Origin: Chitinophaga varians
GTDB taxonomy: Bacteria > Bacteroidota > Bacteroidia > Chitinophagales > Chitinophagaceae
Assembly (NCBI RefSeq): GCF_014529945.1
Contig: NZ_JACVFB010000001.1
Coordinates: 558,001-622,000, forward strand
Length of the DNA: 64,000 bases
Reading direction: 5' to 3'
This document shows, piece after piece, positions 1 to 7,082 of this stretch (the first letter of the stretch is position 1; the number at the start of each line of letters is the position of its first letter). Under the pieces are notes generated by a model. The model was given only the letters and a program-made list of their open reading frames with translations. It searched no databases and was not told the origin of the DNA. A program made the position numbers and the translations under genes.

Positions 1-160
1 GGTCGGACAGGATTTTTTTGTTTTCACCCATCACAAAGATGGAAGCATCGAGGTCGAAGCTGGTGCCGGTAGAAGAGGAGTTCACATCCCATCCCAGGCC
101 AATAGTGAATTTGGGAGCATTAATCGCCTGCCGTTGTCCTTTTTGCAAATTAATTGCCAT
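1..160 (-). CDS. TerD-family tellurium/stress resistance protein, N-terminal part only (runs off the window)
   Basis: Only the first 53 codons are inside the window. They begin MAINLQKGQRQAI and continue with a GLGWDVN motif and FDLDASIFVMG, the N-terminal signature of the TerD/TerE/CABP1 family, whose acidic loops bind calcium. TerD proteins take part in a membrane-associated stress response linked to tellurite, phage and DNA-damage tolerance. The ATG (158-160) overlaps the 3' end of the upstream phosphoribosyltransferase-like gene by 11 bp, so the two are probably translationally coupled in one operon. The rest of the ter cluster presumably lies left of position 1. The family call is secure; whether it is TerD, TerE or TerZ cannot be told from this fragment. 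Confidence 0.88.
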   Translation of the reverse strand, partial: MAINLQKGQRQAINAPKFTIGLGWDVNSSSTGTSFDLDASIFVMGENKKILSD

Positions 161-992
161 GTTGTATGCTTTTATGTTTTCTATGAAAAATATAGTGGTT
201 AATATACTGAAGATTTTGCTGATAGGCCTCAATGGTGTGATAACCGTTGCCGATGGCCATATCATACAAAATATTGATGAACTGGTCTGACTGATTTTGC
301 AGGAAAATACAAAATGAATCGAAATCGTAGTTCAGAATATATTTTACGATGCGGGTATTGATGGCAAATCGTTCGTCCTGAATGATTTTCTCCAGGTGGA
401 AGATCGATTTAACAAAATGATAGTTCAGGTGGTTCTCAATATTGGGATGAATGCTGCTGTTCTGTAATTCCGCGTAATACAGCAGGTACATCTCATTGGT
501 GAGGCCATAGGCCTCCACCATTTTGAGGATCATCCGTTCATGCCCGCCGGTGATGCGGATATCATCCAGAAACACGATGGTTTTGCCGGCGAGAAATTCC
601 CGATCGATATGAAACGAATCGTTGCCAATCAGTTTCAGCCGCTGTTCGGCGTCCAGTTCTCCGTAGTCTTCCTTGTAGGTGATGGTACGGTGTACTTTCG
701 TTTCCTGTACGATCGGCTGCCCGTTGGCTGCCAGCCAGCGGTTGAGCCGGAACACGAAATGGTTCTTCATAGAGAACGTAGCGGTGGGAATGAAAGCATA
801 GGGGCTGGACACCACCACCAGTTGCGGTACGGCGTGGCCTTGCAGATGCTGTTCAATAAACCCGTCGGCCAGGGTGCTACCAAACTTTTCCGCCACCAGA
901 TCATCACCGAATTTGAAACGGCTGTAATCATCCGGACAAAATCCGAACTGGCTGGTGTCAGTGATTTTATGCAGGGAGTATGTCGTCGTCAT
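150..992 (-). CDS. Phosphoribosyltransferase-like protein of a Ter-type gene cluster
   Basis: 280 residues, soluble, no signal peptide. At about residues 137-150 it carries VFLDDIRITGGHE, which matches the PRPP-binding loop of type I phosphoribosyltransferases (hydrophobic stretch, two acidic residues, then T/S-G-G/x-T/H). It sits between a HAD phosphatase and a TerD gene. PRTase-like and HAD proteins are recurrent partners in tellurium-resistance clusters, where they are proposed to act in a nucleotide or nucleoside modification pathway. The start codon shares one base with the upstream stop (TGATG), and the 3' end overlaps terD by 11 bp, so the three genes look like one transcription unit. 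Substrate unknown. The C-terminal 120 residues show no motif that I recognise. Confidence 0.7.
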   Translation of the reverse strand: MTTTYSLHKITDTSQFGFCPDDYSRFKFGDDLVAEKFGSTLADGFIEQHLQGHAVPQLVVVSSPYAFIPTATFSMKNHFVFRLNRWLAANGQPIVQETKVHRTITYKEDYGELDAEQRLKLIGNDSFHIDREFLAGKTIVFLDDIRITGGHERMILKMVEAYGLTNEMYLLYYAELQNSSIHPNIENHLNYHFVKSIFHLEKIIQDERFAINTRIVKYILNYDFDSFCIFLQNQSDQFINILYDMAIGNGYHTIEAYQQNLQYINHYIFHRKHKSIQHGN

Positions 993-1690
993 CAGTTAAG
1001 CAGGCTTGAAATACATTGATTGTTGGAATTGACCAGTAACGAATGAATGCCGGCCTTGGTGGCGCCCTGGATATCTGCCTTTACGTTATCGCCTATATGT
1101 ATAATATGCCGGGGCAGGACGGCCTCCCCGTTTCTGGTAGTCGCAATGGAGTCCAGCATCAGCCGGAACATGTGTGGGTTGGGTTTGGATACACCGGTTT
1201 CATCTGAATACAACTGGAAGTGCAGGTATTGGCCCAGTTCCAGTTCCTGCAATACTTTTCTCAGGGTACGTCCTTTGATGAAAGCGGTGTTGCTCAACAG
1301 GCTGAGGGTACAGTCCTGCCGCTGATGCAGCGTACGCAGCACTTCCACGGTGGCAGAGCAATACACGATGGGCCGGTATTTGAATACCAGTGCTTCCATT
1401 TCGTCGTACAGCGCCGCCAGGTCGATCGTCTCAAAGTCATACTGATGGTCATTGATCTCGCTGATCACCATCAGATGGAGGGTGTCCGTATCCAGATTGC
1501 CACCTGTTTTTTCGTTGATGGCATTGGTCAACAGGTCTATCCTGCGGAAGATACGTTCCACTTCTTCGAGTGATTTTTGCCGTTGATTAAAATGATCAAA
1601 AAAGAATTTTGTCCGTTCCCGTTTAAAGGAAGGATTAGATCTGATCAAGGTTAACCAGAGGTCAAAGGAGTAGTGCTGATAGCTGTTCAT
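992..1690 (-). CDS. HAD-superfamily hydrolase
   Basis: 232 residues from the ATG at 1690; an ATG at 1717 would add nine residues, but the HAD core starts right after the chosen start. Motif I is FDLWLTL (nucleophile D10; the usual second Asp is replaced by Trp, as in several HAD subfamilies). Motif II is LLSNT, motif III is the Lys of GVSKPNP and motif IV is GDNVKAD. The cap insert between motifs I and II is helical, so this is a C1-type cap. The family hydrolyses small phosphoesters; the substrate here is unknown. It is the first gene of the HAD-PRTase-TerD unit. A TPP riboswitch with a terminator lies about 280-400 bp upstream on the same strand, with no convincing gene in between. Confidence 0.85.
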   Translation of the reverse strand: MNSYQHYSFDLWLTLIRSNPSFKRERTKFFFDHFNQRQKSLEEVERIFRRIDLLTNAINEKTGGNLDTDTLHLMVISEINDHQYDFETIDLAALYDEMEALVFKYRPIVYCSATVEVLRTLHQRQDCTLSLLSNTAFIKGRTLRKVLQELELGQYLHFQLYSDETGVSKPNPHMFRLMLDSIATTRNGEAVLPRHIIHIGDNVKADIQGATKAGIHSLLVNSNNQCISSLLN

Positions 1691-1965
1691 CTGTTGGTTA
1701 TGGTGTATAATCCTCACGGATACTGCACAAATCAGGGTTAAGCCTATTTATGATAGCATAGTGTGAATATAGTATTGTTTACAAACGGGACATTTCTCTT
1801 TCCATGATACGCATGACTGAGCTGGGATTATATCAAAAAGCCTGCCGTAGTGTTTGCCAGCTAATATAACACTTAATACTATACGGAGATGAAAAAATAG
1901 CAGGATTAAGGGAGGGATAATATCGGTTGGCGCTGTCAAAATGACAACTTATCTAGTGGGTAAGC

Positions 1966-2002
1966 ATAAAAAGAGAGGCGCCGGGTTTACCAGTGCCTCC
2001 CT
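1966..2002 (-). terminator. Intrinsic terminator downstream of the TPP aptamer
   Basis: Read on the minus strand, an arm at 2002-1990 (AGGGAGGCACTGG) pairs with 1985-1972 (CCCGGCGCCTCTCT) through about 12 pairs with one mismatch and a short TAAA-type loop, and is followed by a run of five T. It begins three bases after the closing helix of the TPP aptamer. This is the expected architecture of a transcription-attenuating riboswitch platform. A competing antiterminator was not worked out. Confidence 0.75.
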
Positions 2003-2005
2003 GGT

Positions 2006-2097
2006 GTTTCCTGCTTTCCTACGCTGGTATTATCCAGTTCAGGTTTTAAGGGTATAATCTCAGGTGTTGTTTTACCAAACCACCCCTTTTCAGAAAC
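2006..2097 (-). promoter_or_regulatory. TPP (THI-box) riboswitch with no thiamin gene beside it
   Basis: On the minus strand the conserved THI-box blocks occur in order: GGGGTGG, then ACCTGAGATTATACCCTT, then AACCTGAACTGGATAATACC, then AGCGTAGGAA. The CUGAGA...ACCCUU element binds the pyrimidine end of thiamin pyrophosphate; the CUGGAUAAU.CCAGCGUAGG element binds the pyrophosphate end. Flanking GTTTCTG (2097-2091) and CAGGAAAC (2013-2006) can form helix P1. An intrinsic terminator follows at once, consistent with control by premature termination. The nearest minus-strand gene downstream is the HAD phosphatase at 1690; no thi gene, thiamin transporter or convincing remnant lies in 1691-1965. 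The dodecin gene upstream is on the other strand. Confidence 0.93.
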
Positions 2098-2308
2098 ATC
2101 TTACCAATAGCATTAACAGAACCGTGCCGGATGGTGAGCAAAAGGAAAGCGACTGATTTTCAATGAAAACCTTTGCCGGCACAGCCTTTCACTGTAGCGT
2201 TCATTGCACAATCCGGTTCCCATTCCGGGGGAAATGTTGCCTGTCCGCTTTGCCTGTCATGACTCTGTAATCCGCTACAGTTCCGGTATTGAACAAACCG
2301 GTAGGTTG

Positions 2309-2338
2309 TTTGATTCCAATAAAAACGCCGTATTGTTT
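2309..2338 (+). promoter_or_regulatory. Possible promoter of the dodecin gene
   Basis: TTTG at 2309-2312, an 18-bp spacer and TATTGTTT at 2331-2338 approximate the Bacteroidota -33/-7 pattern, with two mismatches in the -7 box. It lies about 20 bp before the dodecin ATG. Weak evidence. Confidence 0.35.
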
Positions 2339-2358
2339 CACCATTTAAAACTTTTCTT

Positions 2359-2568
2359 ATGGCTATCGTTAAAGTAATTGAGGTGATCGCCTCCTCCGAA
2401 AAAGGTTTTGAAGATGCTGTACAGAATGCTGTGAATGAAGTGGGTAAAACCATCCATAATGTAGATTCTGTATTTGTAAAGGATTTTAAAGTACATGTGA
2501 AAGATGGCAAAATATCCACTTACGGAGCCATCTGTAAAGTGTCTTTCCGGCTTGATGAAAAACGTTGA
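2359..2568 (+). CDS. Dodecin-family flavin-binding protein
   Basis: 69 residues, beginning MAIVKVIEVIASSEKGFEDA and ending in CKVSFRLDEKR. The length, the VIEV.A.S..G.EDAV pattern, the TIHNVDSVFVKDFKVHVKDGKI segment and the final beta strand fit dodecins, small proteins that assemble into hollow dodecamers binding riboflavin, FMN or FAD and are thought to buffer free flavin. The aromatic residue that stacks on flavin in archaeal dodecin (Trp) is not obvious here, so the ligand is uncertain. It precedes a universal stress protein gene on the same strand by 89 bp, suggesting a stress-related unit. Confidence 0.9.
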   Translation: MAIVKVIEVIASSEKGFEDAVQNAVNEVGKTIHNVDSVFVKDFKVHVKDGKISTYGAICKVSFRLDEKR

Positions 2569-2590
2569 TCAGCGCACAGGGATTGGGTTT

Positions 2591-2610
2591 CCCGGGGTTA
2601 AGGCCCTGGA
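2591..2610. repeat. Degenerate single copy of the REP-like palindrome
   Basis: CCCGGGGTTAAGGCCCTGGA followed by CTATAG resembles the left palindrome of the element at 35816 (CCCGGGGCTAAAGCCCCGGG, then CTACGA). It lies between the dodecin and UspA genes. No inverted partner was seen nearby. Confidence 0.5.
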
Positions 2611-2657
2611 CTATAGGTTCAATCCCTTCTTTCACCACACATCTAAATGAAGATGGC

Positions 2658-3500
2658 ATGAAATCGATACTGATATTAACCGACTTTTCTGATGCCGCCT
2701 TCCGGGCGGCAGAATATGCTACCAGTCTGGCGCCCTTGCTGGGCTTGGAACGGCTGATCCTGTATCATGCGTACCGCACCATGGTGCAGGGCACAGAACT
2801 GCCGGTACCTACGCCGCACGTGGAGAATATGCTACATCTGGAAAATATGGAAAAGCTGGCCTCGCTACAGGACCAGCTACGGATGATGACAGATGCCGAT
2901 CCGAAATATGAACTGCTCGCGGAAGATGCATTTCTTCCCGATCAGCTCAATAAACTTTGTAAAGAAAGCGACGTGGGCCTTGTCGTCATGGGCGTTGCGG
3001 GGAAGACGGGGCTGCAACAGTTTTTTATGGGCAGCAACACTTCCCAGGTGCTGAAGATCAGTGAATATCCGGTATTAGTGGTGCCGCAGGAAGCCCCGGT
3101 AGGGAAGGGCATCAGCAGTGTTGTTTTCTCCACGGATCTGCAAAATATTTCCCACGCATCGCTGGAACAACTGTACCGTTTCCTTGACCTGCTTCATCCG
3201 GAAGTACATGTCGTCAATGTAGAACCGGCAGCTACCGACAAATATTCAGATGATACCAGAGCGCAGATCACGCGGTTGCATGATGTCCTCGAAAAATACA
3301 CCCCGGCCTTTCATTATGTCACCGGCACGCATGTGGCGGACAGCGTGCTGGAGTTTGCCAAAGAACAGCATGCCTCCATGATTGTGACTGTTCCCAAAAA
3401 ACACTCGTTTATCTCTTCTATTTTCCACAAAAGCATTTCCAAAGAATTAGCATACAATTCCCCGGTGCCATTGTTGTCGATACCGGCGCTGGCGGAATAA
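2658..3500 (+). CDS. Tandem-domain universal stress protein (UspA family)
   Basis: 281 residues from the ATG at 2658. The frame stays open to 2565, but the upstream codons (ISAQGLGFPGLRPW...) do not look like protein and cover the REP-like palindrome. Two Usp domains lie in tandem. Domain 1 starts MKSILILTDFSDAAFRAAEY and ends with the nucleotide-binding loop VVMGVAGKTGLQQFFMGSNT followed by a PVLVVP strand. Domain 2 starts near residue 150 (ISSVVFSTDLQN) and ends SPVPLLSIPALAE; its glycine loop is degenerate (VTVPKKHSFISSIFHKS), so only domain 1 is likely to bind ATP. Cytoplasmic stress-response protein, co-oriented with the dodecin gene. Confidence 0.9.
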   Translation: MKSILILTDFSDAAFRAAEYATSLAPLLGLERLILYHAYRTMVQGTELPVPTPHVENMLHLENMEKLASLQDQLRMMTDADPKYELLAEDAFLPDQLNKLCKESDVGLVVMGVAGKTGLQQFFMGSNTSQVLKISEYPVLVVPQEAPVGKGISSVVFSTDLQNISHASLEQLYRFLDLLHPEVHVVNVEPAATDKYSDDTRAQITRLHDVLEKYTPAFHYVTGTHVADSVLEFAKEQHASMIVTVPKKHSFISSIFHKSISKELAYNSPVPLLSIPALAE

Positions 3501-3504
3501 ACAT

Positions 3505-3690
3505 CCCCGGGGCGACGTTGTGTTTCAGGTTCGTTCGATGGCTGGATACAAAATGTTCGGGTTTGATTCCTTTATCTCACGAAATAGCTTGAAAACCAAC
3601 CTGCCGGCTATTACGTTTTAAGGTTCATTCGTAACGTGCATACGAAACAGCCTGAAACACAATGTAGCCCAGGGCGTGAGCCCTGGGTTC
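3505..3690. repeat. REPIN-like palindromic element, copy 1
   Basis: The right end carries the palindrome CCCAGGGCGTGAGCCCTGGG (3668-3687) preceded by CCTGAAACACAATGTAG. The left end (3505-3530) has CCCCGGGG, then GACGTTGTGTTTCAGG, which is the inverse of the right flank with the left palindrome partly deleted. The right flank matches copy 2 (8941-8995) over about 55 bp, including GCATAC.AAACAGCCTGAAACACAA. It fills the gap between UspA and the isomerase gene. Confidence 0.7.
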
Positions 3691-3721
3691 CCGGGATCGT
3701 GCGTATATCCGCGCACGGCCA

Positions 3722-4567
3722 TTACGATTTCACGGTATTCACCACCCCTTTGAAATAACCCGCAGATTCCGCAATACCGGGCAGGGGATCGTTCATCTCT
3801 TTTTCATATTCGATACTACAGATGCCTTTATAGCGTATTTTATCCAGTGCGCTGACGAAGCTGCTGAAGTTGATGACACCGCGGCCTATTTCTGTTGGTT
3901 TGCCGTCTTTGGAGGCCGCCGTCACATCTTTCAGGTGCAGATCAAATACCCTGTCTTTGTATGCCAGCACTGCTTTGGCCGGATCTTCGCCGGCGCGGGT
4001 GGCATGGCCGATGTCGATGCAGAGGCCTATGCGGGCGTCGCGGTTTTTGATATGTTCCCATGCATTGCGGGGGCCGGGGTATAGCGCATCTTCCGGACCG
4101 TGGTTATGGATGGCGAGGCGTATGTTGTATTGTTTTACCTGTTGTTCGGTATAGTCGAGGAGATCGGGCGTAGGTACGCCAACGATCATCGGTACTCCTG
4201 CTTTTTTGGCGTAGGCAAAGGCTTCATCTACGGACTGCTTCGTTTTCATATAGATCACCCCTACGGCATATACGTTGATGCCGGCGTCGCGGAACTGGGC
4301 GAGCACGGCTGCGATCTGTTCCGGGCTGCTTTGCAGCGGCAGGTGGACGTCTTTCAGGGAGATATAGTGGATATTGGCCCGTTGCATCATGGCAATGGCC
4401 TGGTCCACTTTGAATTTGTAAAAGGTATAACCAGCTACGCCAACGGCCAAACGGTCTTTCGTCTGTTGTGGACCAGCGGGGCGTGCTGCTGCCGACAGCA
4501 AGGGGGAGAGGCTCGTGGCCGCCAGTCCCAGTGAGGTCTGCAGCAGGAAATTTCTTCTCGAAGACAT
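3722..4567 (-). CDS. Exported sugar-phosphate isomerase/epimerase-like TIM-barrel protein
   Basis: 281 residues. The N-terminus MSSRRNFLLQTSLGLAATSL is a twin-arginine signal (SRRNFL) followed by a hydrophobic stretch and an Ala-rich cleavage region, so export in folded form is likely. The mature part matches the xylose-isomerase-like/AP-endonuclease-2 barrel: YISLKDVHLP, LAIHNHGPED, GLCIDIGHATRAGEDP, FDLHLKDV and a late SIEYEKE glutamate, which together supply the usual metal-binding His, Asp and Glu residues. Many Bacteroidota homologues are annotated as sugar phosphate isomerase/epimerase with unknown substrate. Transcribed alone, divergently from the AraC gene. Confidence 0.85.
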   Translation of the reverse strand: MSSRRNFLLQTSLGLAATSLSPLLSAAARPAGPQQTKDRLAVGVAGYTFYKFKVDQAIAMMQRANIHYISLKDVHLPLQSSPEQIAAVLAQFRDAGINVYAVGVIYMKTKQSVDEAFAYAKKAGVPMIVGVPTPDLLDYTEQQVKQYNIRLAIHNHGPEDALYPGPRNAWEHIKNRDARIGLCIDIGHATRAGEDPAKAVLAYKDRVFDLHLKDVTAASKDGKPTEIGRGVINFSSFVSALDKIRYKGICSIEYEKEMNDPLPGIAESAGYFKGVVNTVKS

Positions 4568-4749
4568 AAGCTAACAATTGATATAAGGGCCAAGGTCTTC
4601 AAATTTTCCGGTATTTTCAGGGCGAATTTTACCCGCGGCTGGTGTTTTCTGAACGGCCCGTCATTTATGGGAGTGAATGTTTACATTTGTTTGACGCCAG
4701 GCATGGGTTGGAGTGCCGGTCGTTTGTATTAACCTATAAAACGAGGAAG

Positions 4750-5589
4750 ATGAAACCACGCATGAAAGCCTATACGCCACACCCCCTGCTGCAGGATGTT
4801 GTCAGCAATATCACCATCTATGAAGCCGATTTTGCCCAATCGCCGGGACTCTCCAATATGTATCGTTTTGTACCTACCTATCAGCGGTATATCATGTTCT
4901 ACATCAAAGACCCGATTAAGGTGTTGCGGGTCTACAGCAACGATTTTCAGACCAAGTCTGTTTCCCTGACGGTAGGACCGCTGGAACGCGCCGTGACGCT
5001 GGACCTGGGGCAGCACCACCTGGCACTGGGAGTGGCTTTCAAACCGGGAGGACTGTTTCGGCTGCTTAATATCCCGATGACGGAAATGCATGAACAGGAT
5101 TTTGATACCAGTATGTTGCTGGGCAGCGAAATAAAGGAAGTCAACGAACAGTTGCAGGAGAACACGCACGACTGGGACCTGATGATACGCATTGTACAGA
5201 CGTACCTGCTCAAAAAGTTGTCACGCCTCAAGCCCCTGCTGCCGGTAGATCTGGTCATGAACGGCCTGGTGGCGAATGCCGGTAATGCCACCATCGAAAA
5301 ACTGGCTGCCGATGCCTGTGTGAGCGTACGGCAGTTTGAGCGTAAAGTGGTGGAGCGCACGGGGATGTCTCCCAAACGATACGCGCGGTTAATCCGTTTC
5401 TGTAAAGCCTATCACCTGAAAGAGCTGCATCCTGAAGCTACCTGGACGCGCATTGCCCATATGAGCGGCTACTACGATCAGATGCACTTTATCCGGGATT
5501 TCAAAGAGTTTGCAGGCATAACCCCCTCCTTTCTCGATGAACAGGCGTTGGTGAACACTATCCGCCTTCACCGGATGATGACCCAGTAA
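4750..5589 (+). CDS. AraC-family transcriptional regulator
   Basis: 279 residues from the ATG at 4750, which has ACGAGGAAG just upstream as a plausible ribosome-binding site; the longer open frame from 4642 adds non-conserved sequence. Residues 1-170 form an N-terminal domain of the kind found in Bacteroidota AraC proteins (PLLQDVVSNITIYEAD..., ...GVAFKPGGLFRLLNIPM). The C-terminal about 100 residues contain both helix-turn-helix units: IEKLAADACVSVRQFERKVV and the second motif ending IAHMSGYYDQMHFIRDFKEF, followed by AGITPS. A local regulator, divergent from the exported isomerase gene, which is one candidate target. Confidence 0.9.
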   Translation: MKPRMKAYTPHPLLQDVVSNITIYEADFAQSPGLSNMYRFVPTYQRYIMFYIKDPIKVLRVYSNDFQTKSVSLTVGPLERAVTLDLGQHHLALGVAFKPGGLFRLLNIPMTEMHEQDFDTSMLLGSEIKEVNEQLQENTHDWDLMIRIVQTYLLKKLSRLKPLLPVDLVMNGLVANAGNATIEKLAADACVSVRQFERKVVERTGMSPKRYARLIRFCKAYHLKELHPEATWTRIAHMSGYYDQMHFIRDFKEFAGITPSFLDEQALVNTIRLHRMMTQ

Positions 5590-5868
5590 AAAAGATGTCG
5601 CATTTGTACTATTCATCGGTTGGTAATCACGATAATTTTGTGTGCGAAGAGGGGCAGCTTCTGTCTGGCTATCATTTAACACGTTGTGTGACAGGGGCTT
5701 CGTTAGCCTTCCGGCTGCTCTCCTTCCGCCATGCGAACTATTAATGTCGTCTTAATCAGTAATCCCCATTGTTTGTTGCGCCCCATTATGCTTTCGAGAG
5801 GTCCCGGGGTTTCGGCCTTATCCATAGTAGTAATTGGTTTAACGTGAAAAAGCCGCACAGTCGTCTGA
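5590..5868. other. Gene-free stretch
   Basis: Between the AraC gene and the promoter of the secreted paralogue pair. No coding frame is convincing. TAATTTTG at 5633-5640 matches a Bacteroidota -7 box, but no correctly spaced -33 box or gene follows it. No palindrome or terminator stood out. Confidence 0.5.
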
Positions 5869-5895
5869 TTGTTGCGGTTCTTTTAATTATCTTTG
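5869..5895 (+). promoter_or_regulatory. Bacteroidota-type promoter of the secreted paralogue pair
   Basis: TTG at 5869-5871, about 16 bp, then TATCTTTG at 5888-5895, an exact match to TAnnTTTG. Transcription would start near 5902, which supports a short leader and a translation start at 5913 or 5922 rather than further upstream. Confidence 0.6.
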
Positions 5896-5921
5896 GCGAA
5901 ATCGATTGTCCCATGCCTGCT

Positions 5922-6437
5922 ATGAGAATACCGTTGCTTGTTTATATGTTGCTAGCCTGTAGTACTGTTTTTGCCCAGAAAGATACTTCACATACCTCTG
6001 TAGCCATCCCGGGACTGACAGAAGAACCGGATTATTATATAGACAGCGTTTTTGTTACTGACAAAAGCATGGTCAGGATTACTCCCGACGAGATAGCCTG
6101 TTTTACCGTGTTAAAACATTCCACCGGGAAGTTCGTGGTCCGCAGCAATGGCATCGTTTTCATAGAAACAAAAAAGTTTGTGCGTAACCGTTATTGGAAA
6201 ATTTTCAGTGAAAATGCTGCTTACCGTAAACTGGTGCCGTCGCCGGATGCTGACAGCGGAGTGATATATATCCTGAAGGGAAACCCGTTGTCCGCACAGC
6301 CGGAGGGCATGCTTTCCAGCGTAAATACCCATACTTTCGCAGGTATCACGATCCTGGATAAAAAGGCGCTGGAAAAGCAATACGGCATAAAAGGCAATAA
6401 ACCCGGCGTGGTAGTGCAGTTGAAAGATGACAAATGA
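5922..6437 (+). CDS. Small secreted protein with TonB-plug-like motifs, paralogue 1
   Basis: 171 residues from MRIPLLVYMLLACSTVFAQ, a standard signal peptide ending in FAQ; an ATG at 5913 would add three residues. The mature protein has two similar halves: YYIDSVFV...ITPDEIACFTVLK...GIVFIETKKF, and later FAGITILDKKALEKQYGIKG followed by GVVVQLK. The pattern (acidic/prolyl turn, I..fTVLK, then a G.V.I.TK strand) recalls the plug domain of SusC/TonB-dependent receptors, but the protein is far too short to be a receptor. It is homologous to the next gene; both share FVRNRYW.IFS.NAAYRK.VPSP. Function unknown, probably periplasmic. Confidence 0.7.
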   Translation: MRIPLLVYMLLACSTVFAQKDTSHTSVAIPGLTEEPDYYIDSVFVTDKSMVRITPDEIACFTVLKHSTGKFVVRSNGIVFIETKKFVRNRYWKIFSENAAYRKLVPSPDADSGVIYILKGNPLSAQPEGMLSSVNTHTFAGITILDKKALEKQYGIKGNKPGVVVQLKDDK

Positions 6438-6465
6438 TACAGCAAAACCGCTAATCCCCGTTTGT

Positions 6466-6993
6466 ATGATAAAACCATTGTTCTTTCTCTGGCTACTGAC
6501 AACCTGCAGTATGCAGGTCTATGCTCAGACGCCCGATCAGCCGGCACCACGCAGACCTGTCGTTTCTGAAGGCCCGCCACCGACTTACTTTTTAGACAGC
6601 GTACAGATAATACCGTCGGACCTGGCGGAATTGAATCCCAACAATATCGCGTCGATGACGACATTAAAAATTAACAATGTGCATGGGGATGGCCAGCTGA
6701 GTACCAGCACTATTTTTATCGAGACAAAGCGCTTTGTGCGTAACCGGTATTGGCTGATCTTCAGCCAGAATGCCGCTTATCGTAAAGTGGTGCCATCACC
6801 AGGGGAAGATGACGACGTTTTGTATGTTCTGGATGGCAAGGCTTTGCCGGAGAAGCCTGAAATAGCACTGGCGGCAGTTAATATGAGAAGTTTCGAGAGT
6901 GTCACTGTTATCGATAAAGCGGCTTTAGCTAAACGGTATCCTGCTACAGGCAAAAAATACGGTGTGTTGGTAACGCTGAAAAAAGACAGATGA
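6466..6993 (+). CDS. Small secreted protein with TonB-plug-like motifs, paralogue 2
   Basis: 175 residues from MIKPLFFLWLLTTCSMQVYAQ, a signal peptide; the frame opens at 6427, but that start would place 13 polar residues before the signal. It has the same architecture as the preceding gene: YFLDSVQIIPSDLAELNPNN, then IFIETKRFVRNRYWLIFSQ, AAYRKVVPSP and a final YGVLVTLKKD strand. The two lie 28 bp apart and form a tandem duplication in one unit. The plug-like pattern is inferred by eye. Function unknown. Confidence 0.7.
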   Translation: MIKPLFFLWLLTTCSMQVYAQTPDQPAPRRPVVSEGPPPTYFLDSVQIIPSDLAELNPNNIASMTTLKINNVHGDGQLSTSTIFIETKRFVRNRYWLIFSQNAAYRKVVPSPGEDDDVLYVLDGKALPEKPEIALAAVNMRSFESVTVIDKAALAKRYPATGKKYGVLVTLKKDR

Positions 6994-7033
6994 TCCGTCC
7001 TGCCGCTTTTCCGGTCGTCCCATTTCTGTTAGG

Positions 7034-7059
7034 TTTGTATGAATATTTTATTATTTTTC
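7034..7059 (+). promoter_or_regulatory. Probable promoter of the GMC oxidoreductase gene
   Basis: TTTG at 7034-7037 and TATTTTTC at 7052-7059 with a 14-bp gap between boxes (18 bp from box start to box start). The last base of the -7 box deviates from the consensus. The gene's ATG follows at 7083. Confidence 0.4.
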
Positions 7060-7082
7060 GGCCTGCCAGTAAATTCCGTGGA

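Noticed and set aside
1748..1939. 63-codon minus-strand open frame just after the TPP riboswitch terminator
   Set aside because: It starts at a TTG with no ribosome-binding site, has no family features and does not resemble any thiamin gene; kept only as background to the orphan riboswitch.
5633..5640. TAATTTTG as a second promoter
   Set aside because: No properly spaced -33 box and no gene follows within reach; such octamers occur by chance in AT-rich intergenic DNA.
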